Of a stretch of 14,221 nucleotides of DNA, positions 1 to 6,965 are shown one piece after another. The notes below the pieces were generated by a model. That model had not been told where the DNA came from. It saw only the letters and a program-made list of their open reading frames with translations, and ran no database searches. The stretch is from JAWVEV01 sp033856535 (GTDB taxonomy: Bacteria; Actinomycetota; Thermoleophilia; Miltoncostaeales; Miltoncostaeaceae). Numbering within the stretch: position 1 is the stretch's first letter; every line of letters begins with the position of its first letter. Made by a program: the position numbers and the translations under genes. Location of the stretch: NCBI GenBank assembly GCA_033856535.1, contig JAWVEV010000020.1, positions 1 through 14,221 on the forward strand, given 5' to 3'.

Positions 1-102
1 CTCGGGCAATCGGGCCATTTCCGGGAGGGTATCCGGCCTTTCGGGCGGCCGCCTCCGGTGGCTACCGGCATCCTGGGTGCCGGGCGCCTCCGCTTGGAGA
101 AA

Positions 103-136
103 GCAATCGTCGTTGGACACGAGCGACGAATGTCGC
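103..136 (+). repeat. Palindromic repeat, copy 1
   Basis: 34 bp copy with the conserved 3' half CGAGCGACGAATGTCGC. TCGTCG (107-112) and CGACGA (124-129) form a perfect inverted repeat. Read in the frame used by the copies in the NYN gene it gives SNRRWTRATNVA, close to NDNRRSARATSVA in that gene but one codon shorter. Confidence 0.75.
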
Positions 137-172
137 ATCGCCGGGGGACCGAGGCGGCCCTTCTCATCCACG

Positions 173-209
173 GCCATCGACGGACGGGGTCGATGACGAA
201 TGGCGTCGC
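173..209 (+). repeat. Palindromic repeat, copy 2 (diverged)
   Basis: 37 bp diverged member. The 3' part TGACGAATGGCGTCGC resembles the consensus with an extra G. In the repeat's usual frame it gives GHRRTGSMTNGVA, recognisable against SNRRWTRATNVA with one extra codon. It is the weakest copy and could be partly chance. Confidence 0.5.
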
Positions 210-239
210 GGCGCCGCGCGGCGAGGCCGAGGTACACGG

Positions 240-300
240 CACGGGCCTGCGGCCCGTCGCCGGGCCGCGCCGCTTCGCTCGGTGAGCGTCGCGGCCCGGC
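240..300 (-). repeat. 61 bp block, inverted relative to the copy at 12325-12385
   Basis: This block equals the reverse complement of 12325-12385 at 58 of 61 positions by my alignment. It contains a perfect hairpin, ACGGGCC-TGC-GGCCCGT at 241-257. The other copy has GCGGGCC-GCA-GGCCCGC, so the outer A:T pair is a G:C pair there: a change on both sides of the stem that keeps pairing. The block lies between palindromic repeats 2 and 3, just as its partner lies between repeats in the NYN gene. Confidence 0.85.
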
Positions 301-310
301 GCCTGGTTCC

Positions 311-344
311 GCGATGAACGCTCGGGTCGCGCGACGAATGTCGC
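311..344 (+). repeat. Palindromic repeat, copy 3
   Basis: 34 bp copy ending GCGACGAATGTCGC, in which GCGAC/GTCGC forms a small hairpin around GAAT. In the usual repeat frame it gives RDERSGRATNVA. Together with flanks it is part of a 43 bp near-duplicate of copy 4 (307-349 against 375-417, three mismatches). Confidence 0.8.
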
Positions 345-378
345 AGAGGGGCAGCGGTGCCCAGGCTGTTCGGCTTCC

Positions 379-412
379 GCGATGAGCACCCGGGTCGCGC
401 GACGAATGTCGC
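379..412 (+). repeat. Palindromic repeat, copy 4
   Basis: 34 bp copy, the near-duplicate of copy 3, 68 bp further on. It gives RDEHPGRATNVA in the usual repeat frame. Copies 3 and 4 lie in different absolute frames (68 is not a multiple of 3), so no single protein contains both. Confidence 0.8.
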
Positions 413-468
413 AGAGGCGCCGGGGCGGCCCGGCCGGCGACGCGGGAGGCGCCCGGCCGGGGAGCTCA

Positions 469-502
469 GCGATCGTCGTCGGGAACGAGCGTCGAGTGAC
501 GC
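469..502 (+). repeat. Palindromic repeat, copy 5
   Basis: 34 bp copy starting GCGATCGTCGTCGGG and ending CGAGCGTCGAGTGACGC. The 3' end carries the AGTGACGC variant also present in two of the copies inside the NYN gene. The usual frame gives SDRRRERASSDA, matching ARASSDA of the copy at 12453-12489. Confidence 0.8.
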
Positions 503-607
503 ACGGGCCGGAGCCGGAGCCGGCGCGCGGGTGCCGGCGCGATTGCGGCATCCAGGCGGCACCCATGGAGGCGGAGCCGGCACGGCAGGGCGCGCAACCA
601 TCGCGGT

Positions 608-1369
608 ATGGCGCGGAGCGCGTACAAGGGCGGCCGGGACGGGAAGCTGCCGGTCTGCGCGATCTGCGAGGGGCCCGGACAGGGCGAGCGGGCCCTCTTC
701 CACATGACCGGCGGCGTGAGGGTGTGGCTGTGCGAGGCCCACCGGTCCCCAGAGTTCCTGACCCGCCGGGCCGGGCGGGACCTCGCGGCGAGCCTGCTCC
801 GGGCATGGCGCTCGCTCGACTGCCTGGACGCGCGCCGGAGCGCCGCGGTGAGCACCCATCTTCGTCGGGTGGGCGAGGCGCGCCGGCGCCCGCGGCGCCC
901 GGGCTCCTACTCCTGGCCCAGCCTGCGCGCGGAGGCCGAGCGCCGGTTCGCGGCCGGCGAGTCGCCGCGCGACGTGATCGCGGATCTCCGCAAGCAGCAG
1001 CCCGGCGAGCGGGCGTTGGTTCCGTCACTGCGCACGATGCAGCGCTGGTTCGCCGACGGGCGCTGGCTCGACCTCCCGCCGGACCCGCCGCCGCGGCCCG
1101 ATCCCGCGCCGCCCGCCCCGCCCCCTCCCCCGGCCGGCTTCAGCCCGCCGGCGGCGGGTCCTGACGCCCCCGAGGCGTTTGACTCCCCGCGTCGCCCGGC
1201 AGCCGACGCACGTCTTGCGTCACCACCCCGCCGGCCAGGGATAGCGGTCGGCAAGGACCGCGCTCCGATCGACGCCCCACTCGGCGAACGGTCACCTCCA
1301 GCCGCAGCCCGCCGCCCGGGAAGGCGCGCTCCATCTCGCGCACGGCGACGGCTTCCGGGTCCAGCGTAA
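608..1369 (+). CDS. Zinc-knuckle and helix-turn-helix protein of unknown function
   Basis: Reads 253 residues from ATG. The N-terminal part has C17, C20, C42 and H45, spaced as CxxC...CxxxH, which looks like a small zinc-binding knuckle. Residues about 101-154 (YSWPSLRAEAERRF... to VPSLRTMQRWFADGRW) look like a helix-turn-helix, so DNA or RNA binding is plausible, but I cannot name the family. A proline-rich stretch follows at about 156-185. From about residue 185 (past 1160) the sequence becomes low-complexity and overlaps a convergent frame on the other strand, so the natural protein may end earlier or the stop may have been lost. No clear ribosome binding site precedes the start. It lies directly after the repeat cluster and converges on the polA unit. 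Confidence 0.65.
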   Translation: MARSAYKGGRDGKLPVCAICEGPGQGERALFHMTGGVRVWLCEAHRSPEFLTRRAGRDLAASLLRAWRSLDCLDARRSAAVSTHLRRVGEARRRPRRPGSYSWPSLRAEAERRFAAGESPRDVIADLRKQQPGERALVPSLRTMQRWFADGRWLDLPPDPPPRPDPAPPAPPPPPAGFSPPAAGPDAPEAFDSPRRPAADARLASPPRRPGIAVGKDRAPIDAPLGERSPPAAARRPGRRAPSRARRRLPGPA

Positions 1370-1400
1370 GGCGCACCCACTCGGCCTCGGGCTGCGCCAC
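1140..1400 (-). CDS. Small hypothetical protein downstream of the J-like gene
   Basis: Starts with GTG 10 bp after the stop of the J-like gene, so it could be third in a polA unit. The first 38 or so residues (MAQPEAEWVRLTLDPEAV..., then FPGGGLRLEVTV) show the strong third-position G/C bias expected of a real gene here. After about residue 40 (below about 1280) the bias weakens and the translation looks random until the stop, 86 residues in all. I infer a real short gene whose original stop has been lost or whose end has decayed. I recognise no family. It overlaps the 3' end of the convergent gene by up to 230 bp, so at least one of the two C-termini is probably not genuine. Confidence 0.5.
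   Translation of the reverse strand: MAQPEAEWVRLTLDPEAVAVREMERAFPGGGLRLEVTVRRVGRRSERGPCRPLSLAGGVVTQDVRRLPGDAGSQTPRGRQDPPPAG
1204..1220. terminator. Small hairpin between convergent genes
   Basis: GACGCA-CGTCT-TGCGTC is a perfect 6 bp stem with a 5-base loop. It lies where the two convergent genes meet and could act on both strands. There is no T-run, so its role as a terminator is a guess. Confidence 0.3.
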
Positions 1401-1410
1401 GCCGGCGTGA

Positions 1411-1623
1411 CTAGCTCCCGGCGCGCTCCGCGTCGTGGGCCGCCCGGGCGGCCGGGTCGCTCAGGATCCGGTGCGCCGCGTTCAGCTCGGCCAGCCGACG
1501 GGGCGCCCCGTCGGAGGGGTCGCGAAGCGCCTGCTCGCGCAGCACCCCGAAGGCCGCGTCGATGACCGCGGGGCACGCCTCCGGATCCACCTGCAGCGTC
1601 CGGTAGGGGCCCGGCCCGCTCAC
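1411..1623 (-). CDS. 70-residue J-domain-like protein lacking the HPD motif
   Basis: Starts at GTG 1623-1621, which overlaps the polA stop as GTGA, so it is probably translationally coupled to polA. The layout follows a J domain: YRTLQVDPEA at the start (compare the YxxLGV opening of DnaJ), a helix containing AFGVLREQALRDP, then LAELNAAHRILSDPAARAAHD, which closely matches the last helices of DnaJ. The HPD tripeptide that stimulates the ATPase of DnaK is absent; its place reads roughly ALRDPSDG. It is therefore unlikely to be a working DnaK co-chaperone and may be only a binding module. Nothing follows the J-like fold. The family resemblance is fairly clear and the function is unknown. Confidence 0.75.
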   Translation of the reverse strand: MSGPGPYRTLQVDPEACPAVIDAAFGVLREQALRDPSDGAPRRLAELNAAHRILSDPAARAAHDAERAGS

Positions 1624-4229
1624 CCCTTGGCCTCCAGCCAGGTGTCCCCCCGCCCCAGGTCGACCGAGAGCGCGGGGTCGAGTTCGTAGGCGCCGATCAT
1701 CGCCTCGGCCACCAGCCGGCCCGCGCGGTCGGCCTCCTCCCTGGGCGCCTCGATCAGGAGCTCGTCGTGGATCTGGAGCACCAGGCGGGCGCCCAGGCCC
1801 TCCTCGGCCAGCCGGGCGTGCGCGCGGACCATCGCCAGCTTGATGATGTCCGCCGCCGATCCCTGGATGACCGTGTTCACGGCCAGGCGCTCGCCGAGCT
1901 GGCGCTGCTGGCGGGTGCGCCCCGCGAGCTCCGGGATCGGCCGCCGGCGCCCGAAGAGCGTGGTGACGAAGCCCTCCTGCGCCGCCGCGGCGATCGTCGT
2001 GTCGATGAAGTTCCGGACCCGCGGATAGCGGTCCAGGTAGGTCTCGATGTACGCCTTCGCGTCGGCGCGCGGGATGCCGAGCTGCTCGGACAGCCCGAAG
2101 TCGCTGATGCCGTAGACGATCCCGAAGTTGACCGCCTTGGCGCGGTCGCGCGCGACGCGGTCGACGTCCGCCGGCTCCATCCCGAAGACCTCGGCCGCCG
2201 TGGCGCGGTGAACGTCCTCGCCGCGGCGGAACGCGTCGCGCAGCGCCGGCTCGCCCGAGCAGTGGGCCAGGATGCGCAGCTCGACCTGGCTGTAGTCGCA
2301 TGAGATGAGCACGTGGCCGTCCTCGGCCACGAAGGCGTCCCGGATCTCCCGCCCGATCGCCGTGCGGATCGGGATGTTCTGCAGGTTGGGGTTCACCGAC
2401 GACAGCCGGCCGGTCTCGGCGACGGTCTGGTTGAAGGTGGTGTGCAGGCGCCCGTCGGCCGGGTCGACCAGCTCGGGCAGCGCGGCCAGGTAGGTGCTCT
2501 CGAGCTTGGTCAGCTCCCGGTAGCGGCCGATCAGCTCGATGATCGGGTGGCGGCCCTCGAGCAGCTTCAGCACCTGGCGGTCGGTCGACCAGCCGGTCTT
2601 GCCCTTGCGGAAGGTCGGGAGCTCGAGCCGCTCGAACAGCACCTGCCCGAGCTGCTTGGGCGAGTCGATGACGAACTCGCCGCCGGCCTGCTCATAGATC
2701 TGGTCGCGCAGCTCCTCGCTGGCGTCGCTCACCCGCGCCCGGATCTCGGCCAGCCGCTCGGTGTCGAGCCGCACGCCGGCGCGCTCCATCGCCGCCAGCA
2801 CGGCCACCACCGGCAGCTCGATGTCCCGGTAGAGCGGCACCAGATCGGCGGCCTCGAGCGCCTCGGCCTGCCGCGCCGCCAGCTCGAAGGTCTGCACGGC
2901 GGCCGCCGCCGCGCCCTCGGCCCCCTCCACGCCGATGCCCGCGTCGGCGGCCAGCTCCTCCAGCGGGTAGCCGCGCCGGCGGGGCTCCAGCAGGTACGCG
3001 GCGACCATCGTGTCGTGCGCCAGGGGGAGCCCGGTCGGCCCGAGCGCGCCCGGCAGGGCCTTCGCGTCGTGGGCCAGCACCTGCAGCCCGGCGAGCGCAG
3101 CCGCCAGCGCCCCGGGCGCGGCGTCCTCGAGCGGCCCCACGACGACCTCGTCGCCGGCGCCGGCCACCGCCCACTCCTCCTCGCCGACGGCCAGGGCGGC
3201 CCGCTCCTGACCGGCCAGGCGCATCGCCAGGTCCTCCGGCGCCGCGGGAACGACCGTCACGGTCCGGACCCGCTCGGCCACCGCGACCGGCGCGCTCGGC
3301 ATCTCGCCGTCGGCCAGCTCGCCCAGCCGGCGCAGCAGGGTCCCGAACTGCAGGCGGTCGAACGTCTCCTGCAGCTGCGCCATCCGCGCCGGCCCGAAGT
3401 CGAGCGGCGGCACGGTGTCGAGGTCGAGGTCGAGCGGCACGGCGGTCTCGATCACCGCGAGGTCGCGGCTCTTGCGCGCGTTGTCGGCGTGCTCGATGAG
3501 CGCCTGGCGCCGCTTGGGCGACTGCTCGTCGGCGTGCGCGAGCACCTCGTCGAGCGTCCCGTACTTGAGCAGCAGCTGCGCCGCGCCCTTCTCGCCGATG
3601 CCGGGGACCCCGGGCAGGTTGTCGCTGGTGTCGCCGACCATCCCGCGGAAGTCGGTCATCAGCTCGGGCCCGATGCCGTACCGCTCCCGGACGGCCTCGG
3701 GGGTGTACCGGGTCACGTCGGTCACGCCGCGGCCGGTCGCGAGCACGGTGATCCCGTCGCCGACCAGCTGGAAGGCGTCGCGGTCGCCCGTGAGGATCGT
3801 GACCGGCTCCCCGGCGGCCTGGGCCCGCCGGGCCAGCGTGCCGATCAGATCGTCGGCCTCGAAGCCCGCGAGGTCCACGTTGACGAAGCCGAAGGACTCC
3901 ATCAGCGGGCGGAAGTGGGGCGACTGCTCCTTGAAGAGATCCGGGGTCTGGGCCCGGCCGGCCTTGTACTCCGGGAAGAGCTCGTTCCGGAAGGTCTTGC
4001 CGCCGGCGTCCCAGCAGACCACCACCCGCCCCGGCCGCTCCTCGGCCAGCATCTTCATCATCATCGCGGCCAGGCCGTAGAGGGCGTTCGTCGGGAAGCC
4101 CTCGTCGGTCGCGATCGTGTCGGGCAGCGCGAAGAAGGCCCGATACGCGAGGCTGTGGCCGTCGATCAGGAGCAGCGGGGCGACCGGCGCCCCCTCGCCG
4201 CCCCCGGCGGCGAGCTCGTCGGTGGACAC
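1620..4229 (-). CDS. polA: DNA polymerase I
   Basis: 869 residues, near the usual length. It fills gaps and removes RNA primers in replication and repair. The 5'-nuclease domain (about 17-310) keeps its metal-binding acids: D23 in LLLIDGHSLAYR, D126-D127 in FEADDLIG, D149 and D151 in TGDRD, and D200 and D203 in GMVGDTSDN. The middle domain (about 320-450) looks like a 3'-5' exonuclease that has lost activity: the DxE of motif I is replaced around LAVGEEEW, and only AHDTMVAAYLLEP remains recognisable. The polymerase domain (about 460-869) has motif A with D645 (CDYSQVELR), motif B with R694 and K698 before NFGIVYG, and motif C with H821-D822 (QIHDELL). GTG start; a -10 box 6 bp upstream suggests a leaderless mRNA. 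It heads a unit with the J-like gene. Confidence 0.97.
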   Translation of the reverse strand: MSTDELAAGGGEGAPVAPLLLIDGHSLAYRAFFALPDTIATDEGFPTNALYGLAAMMMKMLAEERPGRVVVCWDAGGKTFRNELFPEYKAGRAQTPDLFKEQSPHFRPLMESFGFVNVDLAGFEADDLIGTLARRAQAAGEPVTILTGDRDAFQLVGDGITVLATGRGVTDVTRYTPEAVRERYGIGPELMTDFRGMVGDTSDNLPGVPGIGEKGAAQLLLKYGTLDEVLAHADEQSPKRRQALIEHADNARKSRDLAVIETAVPLDLDLDTVPPLDFGPARMAQLQETFDRLQFGTLLRRLGELADGEMPSAPVAVAERVRTVTVVPAAPEDLAMRLAGQERAALAVGEEEWAVAGAGDEVVVGPLEDAAPGALAAALAGLQVLAHDAKALPGALGPTGLPLAHDTMVAAYLLEPRRRGYPLEELAADAGIGVEGAEGAAAAAVQTFELAARQAEALEAADLVPLYRDIELPVVAVLAAMERAGVRLDTERLAEIRARVSDASEELRDQIYEQAGGEFVIDSPKQLGQVLFERLELPTFRKGKTGWSTDRQVLKLLEGRHPIIELIGRYRELTKLESTYLAALPELVDPADGRLHTTFNQTVAETGRLSSVNPNLQNIPIRTAIGREIRDAFVAEDGHVLISCDYSQVELRILAHCSGEPALRDAFRRGEDVHRATAAEVFGMEPADVDRVARDRAKAVNFGIVYGISDFGLSEQLGIPRADAKAYIETYLDRYPRVRNFIDTTIAAAAQEGFVTTLFGRRRPIPELAGRTRQQRQLGERLAVNTVIQGSAADIIKLAMVRAHARLAEEGLGARLVLQIHDELLIEAPREEADRAGRLVAEAMIGAYELDPALSVDLGRGDTWLEAKG

Positions 4230-4230
4230 G

Positions 4231-4244
4231 GGGTGAGTCTACCC
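4231..4244 (-). promoter_or_regulatory. Likely -10 box of polA, leaderless type
   Basis: On the minus strand TAGACT (4241-4236) ends 6 bp before the GTG start of polA, so transcription would begin at or within a few bases of the start codon. There is no Shine-Dalgarno sequence. The box sits in a small inverted repeat, GGGT-GAGTCT-ACCC on the plus strand. I see no convincing -35 box. Confidence 0.5.
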
Positions 4245-4261
4245 GCGTCGAAGGGGGCGGT

Positions 4262-4281
4262 TATGCTGGCGCACCGCCAGC
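4262..4281 (+). promoter_or_regulatory. -10 box and hairpin of the malic enzyme gene
   Basis: TATGCT (4262-4267) is a good -10 match. It runs into a perfect inverted repeat, GCTGGCG-CAC-CGCCAGC (4265-4281), that covers the expected transcription start near 4274. This could be an operator or a 5' hairpin of the mRNA. The leader before the start codon would be about 38 bases. No good -35 box is visible. Confidence 0.45.
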
Positions 4282-4299
4282 ACACCAACGACACGGCAC

Positions 4300-4304
4300 G
4301 GAGG
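4300..4304 (+). promoter_or_regulatory. Ribosome binding site fixing the TTG start
   Basis: GGAGG lies 7 bases before TTG at 4312. The spacing supports this TTG as the real start of the malic enzyme; there is no ATG or GTG at a suitable distance. Confidence 0.75.
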
Positions 4305-4311
4305 ATTTCCC

Positions 4312-5757
<1,446 letters not shown>

Positions 5758-5773
5758 CCTCACTCCTTCCGGA

Positions 5774-5805
5774 GGGCGCGCTTCGCCGAGGGGCGGAGCG
5801 CGCCC
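5774..5805 (+). terminator. Hairpin terminator after the malic enzyme gene
   Basis: A 14 bp stem (5774-5787 with 5792-5805), with one G:T pair and the loop GAGG, 16 bp after the stop codon. It lacks a T-run, as is common at high GC. Confidence 0.65.
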
Positions 5806-5815
5806 GCCCGGCGGC

Positions 5816-5821
5816 TAGACT
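5816..5821 (+). promoter_or_regulatory. -10 box of the tRNA-Leu gene
   Basis: TAGACT, identical to the proposed polA -10 box, ends 9 bp before the first base of the tRNA. No clear -35 box; the terminator hairpin of the previous gene occupies that place. Confidence 0.5.
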
Positions 5822-5830
5822 CGCCACCCT

Positions 5831-5914
5831 GGGGACGTGGCGGAATCGGCAGACGCGGCGGTCTCAAACACCGCTGGGCGAGAGCCCTTGGGGGTTCGAG
5901 TCCCCCCGTCCCTA
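5831..5914 (+). tRNA. tRNA-Leu, anticodon CAA
   Basis: 84 bases with discriminator A at 5914; CCA is not encoded. Acceptor arms GGGGACG and CGTCCCT pair with a G:U first pair. The D arm is closed by GCG/CGC, and the anticodon stem GCGGT/ACCGC holds the loop CTCAAAC, giving anticodon CAA (reads UUG). A long variable arm (TGGGC-GAGA-GCCCT) marks a class II tRNA such as tRNA-Leu. The T arm is GGGGG-TTCGAGT-CCCCC. The 3' part from 5871 is repeated exactly at 8385-8429, marking this gene as an integration target. Confidence 0.95.
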
Positions 5915-5915
5915 T
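5871..5915 (+). repeat. 45 bp direct repeat, left att-like site in tRNA-Leu
   Basis: Starts CCGCTGGGCGAGAGCCC and ends CGTCCCTAT. It forms the 3' half of the intact tRNA plus one base and is identical to 8385-8429. Confidence 0.9.
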
Positions 5916-5949
5916 ACCGGTCACCCCGCCTACAAGCGTCTGTTTTCAG

Positions 5950-5965
5950 GGCTAACGCGCTAGCC
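5950..5965. repeat. Near-palindrome beside the left att-like site
   Basis: GGCTAACGCGCTAGCC reads almost the same on both strands (one base pair position differs on each side). It lies 35 bp inside the island, after TTTT, and could be a recombinase or repressor site or a weak terminator of the tRNA transcript. Confidence 0.35.
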
Positions 5966-6093
5966 GCGGGTCGAGTTCTCGCCAGTGCCAGTCTCCGCTG
6001 AAGACCGCTCGAAACCGCCTCAGGGGATGTAGGACTATCCCGTGGGCGCGGCGATCATGGAGCGCTCGCCAGCAAGCGGGTCCCAGCGTCTCT

Positions 6094-6117
6094 GGCTGTC
6101 GGGCTGTCGGGCTGTCG
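6094..6117 (+). repeat. Three tandem copies of an 8 bp unit
   Basis: GGCTGTCG is repeated three times without gaps. It lies in non-coding sequence of the island and is probably slippage. Confidence 0.8.
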
Positions 6118-6163
6118 ACGCTGTGCGCCACCCCCATCGCGGGGCCATTGTCGACGGACTAGC

Positions 6164-6937
6164 TGCCAGACCGTGGCCGGACTGCAGGCCGACCTGCGCG
6201 CCCGCGGCGAGCGCGCCCTGGCCGCGCGCCTCGATCCGCTCCTCTCGTTCATCGACGCCACCCTCCCCAACCTGCGGCTGGCGGGCGGCGCCGCGAACGC
6301 CATCCGCAGCCCGATCCAGCTGAGGATCAGCAAGGCGGCGCCGGGCCGCGAGCCGGTCTCGGCGTTCGGCTTCGCCGGGCGCTGCTAGTGAGCGTGGGGC
6401 TCGTCGGGGTGCTGATCGCTGCGTCTGCGCTCTCGTCGGAGCGCGAGGACAACGCGCTCGTGCGGCTGGGGCGCGGACTCGTGTCCCCGGGCGCGCTGGT
6501 GGCGGAGAAGATCGTCTTCGCCGCGATCGCCTGCCTCGTCGTGGGGCTGGTGCTGCTGGGGGCGGTGGCGGCGTTCACCTCCCTCGCGATCGGCCGCTGG
6601 CCGCTGTGGCTCGGGACGCTCGCCTTCGCCGGGCTCGGGTTTGGGCTCGTTCGGCGTGATGGTGGGGGCGGCGAGGGAGACCCGCACCGCCCTACTCGCC
6701 GGCCTCCATGCTCGCGCTGCCGCTGCTCTTCCTGGGGCTCCGTGCCGTCGGACGCGGTCGCCCACGCGATCGTGCAGGTGGTGGTGTTCGGGCCGGTGCG
6801 TTCGAGGCCTTCCGCACCCTGCTCGTGGAGCCGTCGGTTCCCGGCAGCCTCGCCCTGACCCTGGGAAGCTCGCGCTCATCGCCGCCGTCTTCAGCGTCGC
6901 CGCGGCTCTGGCGCTGGCGCGGCGCTCGCGCGTCTGA
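6164..6937 (+). pseudogene. Remnant of an ABC-2 type transporter permease
   Basis: Fragments in changing frames join into the C-terminal half of one membrane protein. In order: QTVAGLQADLRARGERALAA... to GREPVSAFGFAG (to about 6380); then, after a TAG at 6386, VGLVGVLIAASALSSERE and two hydrophobic stretches with LVAEKIVFAAIACLVVG and PLWLGTLAFAGLGFG; then GSFGVMVGAARETRTALLAG; then MLALPLLFLGL; then SDAVAHAIVQVVVFGP; then AFEAFRTLLVEPSVPGSLAL; then KLALIAAVFSVAAALALARR and a stop. At least five frame changes break it. The pattern, with the conserved ALVAEK segment and alternating membrane helices, fits ABC-2 exporter permeases. The N-terminal half and a partner ATPase are missing, so it is not functional. 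The neighbouring genes are intact, so sequencing error is an unlikely cause. Confidence 0.8.
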
Positions 6938-6942
6938 CCGAG

Positions 6943-6965
6943 CCCGCCGGCCCGGATCGGGCGGG
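6943..6965 (+). terminator. Possible terminator after the permease remnant
   Basis: CCCGCC (6943-6948) pairs with GGCGGG (6960-6965), starting 6 bp after the last codon of the permease remnant. No T-run. Probably the relic terminator of that gene. Confidence 0.35.

Larger units (their letters stand above)
1..607. other. Non-coding region with a cluster of palindromic repeats
   Basis: I see no credible gene here. Short open frames exist on both strands, but they switch frame between repeat copies, match no protein I know and are of the kind expected by chance at this GC content. The stretch holds five copies of a 34-37 bp palindromic repeat (from 103, 173, 311, 379 and 469) and one 61 bp block (240-300) that recurs inverted inside the NYN nuclease gene near 12.3 kb. 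Copies at 307-349 and 375-417 match at 40 of 43 positions, so they look like a recent local duplication with a 68 bp period. It could be an intergenic repeat array or the remains of a gene that hosted such repeats. Confidence 0.6.
5916..6163. other. Non-coding left end of the island
   Basis: No credible gene. It contains a near-perfect palindrome (5950-5965) and three tandem 8 bp units (6094-6117). The N-terminal half expected for the ABC permease fragment that follows is not present here. Confidence 0.5.

Noticed and set aside
58..285. Small plus-strand gene of 75 residues in the repeat cluster
   Set aside because: It consists mostly of two repeat copies read in the other frame and the 61 bp block; there is no ribosome site and no family resemblance.
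103..502. CRISPR array
   Set aside because: Repeats are diverged, spacing is irregular (34 to 104 bp gaps), one copy set lies within a gene and no cas genes are present.
1190..1225. Ninth copy of the palindromic repeat
   Set aside because: It shares only TGACGC on the minus strand and a hairpin; the conserved CGAGCGAC core and the peptide pattern are absent.
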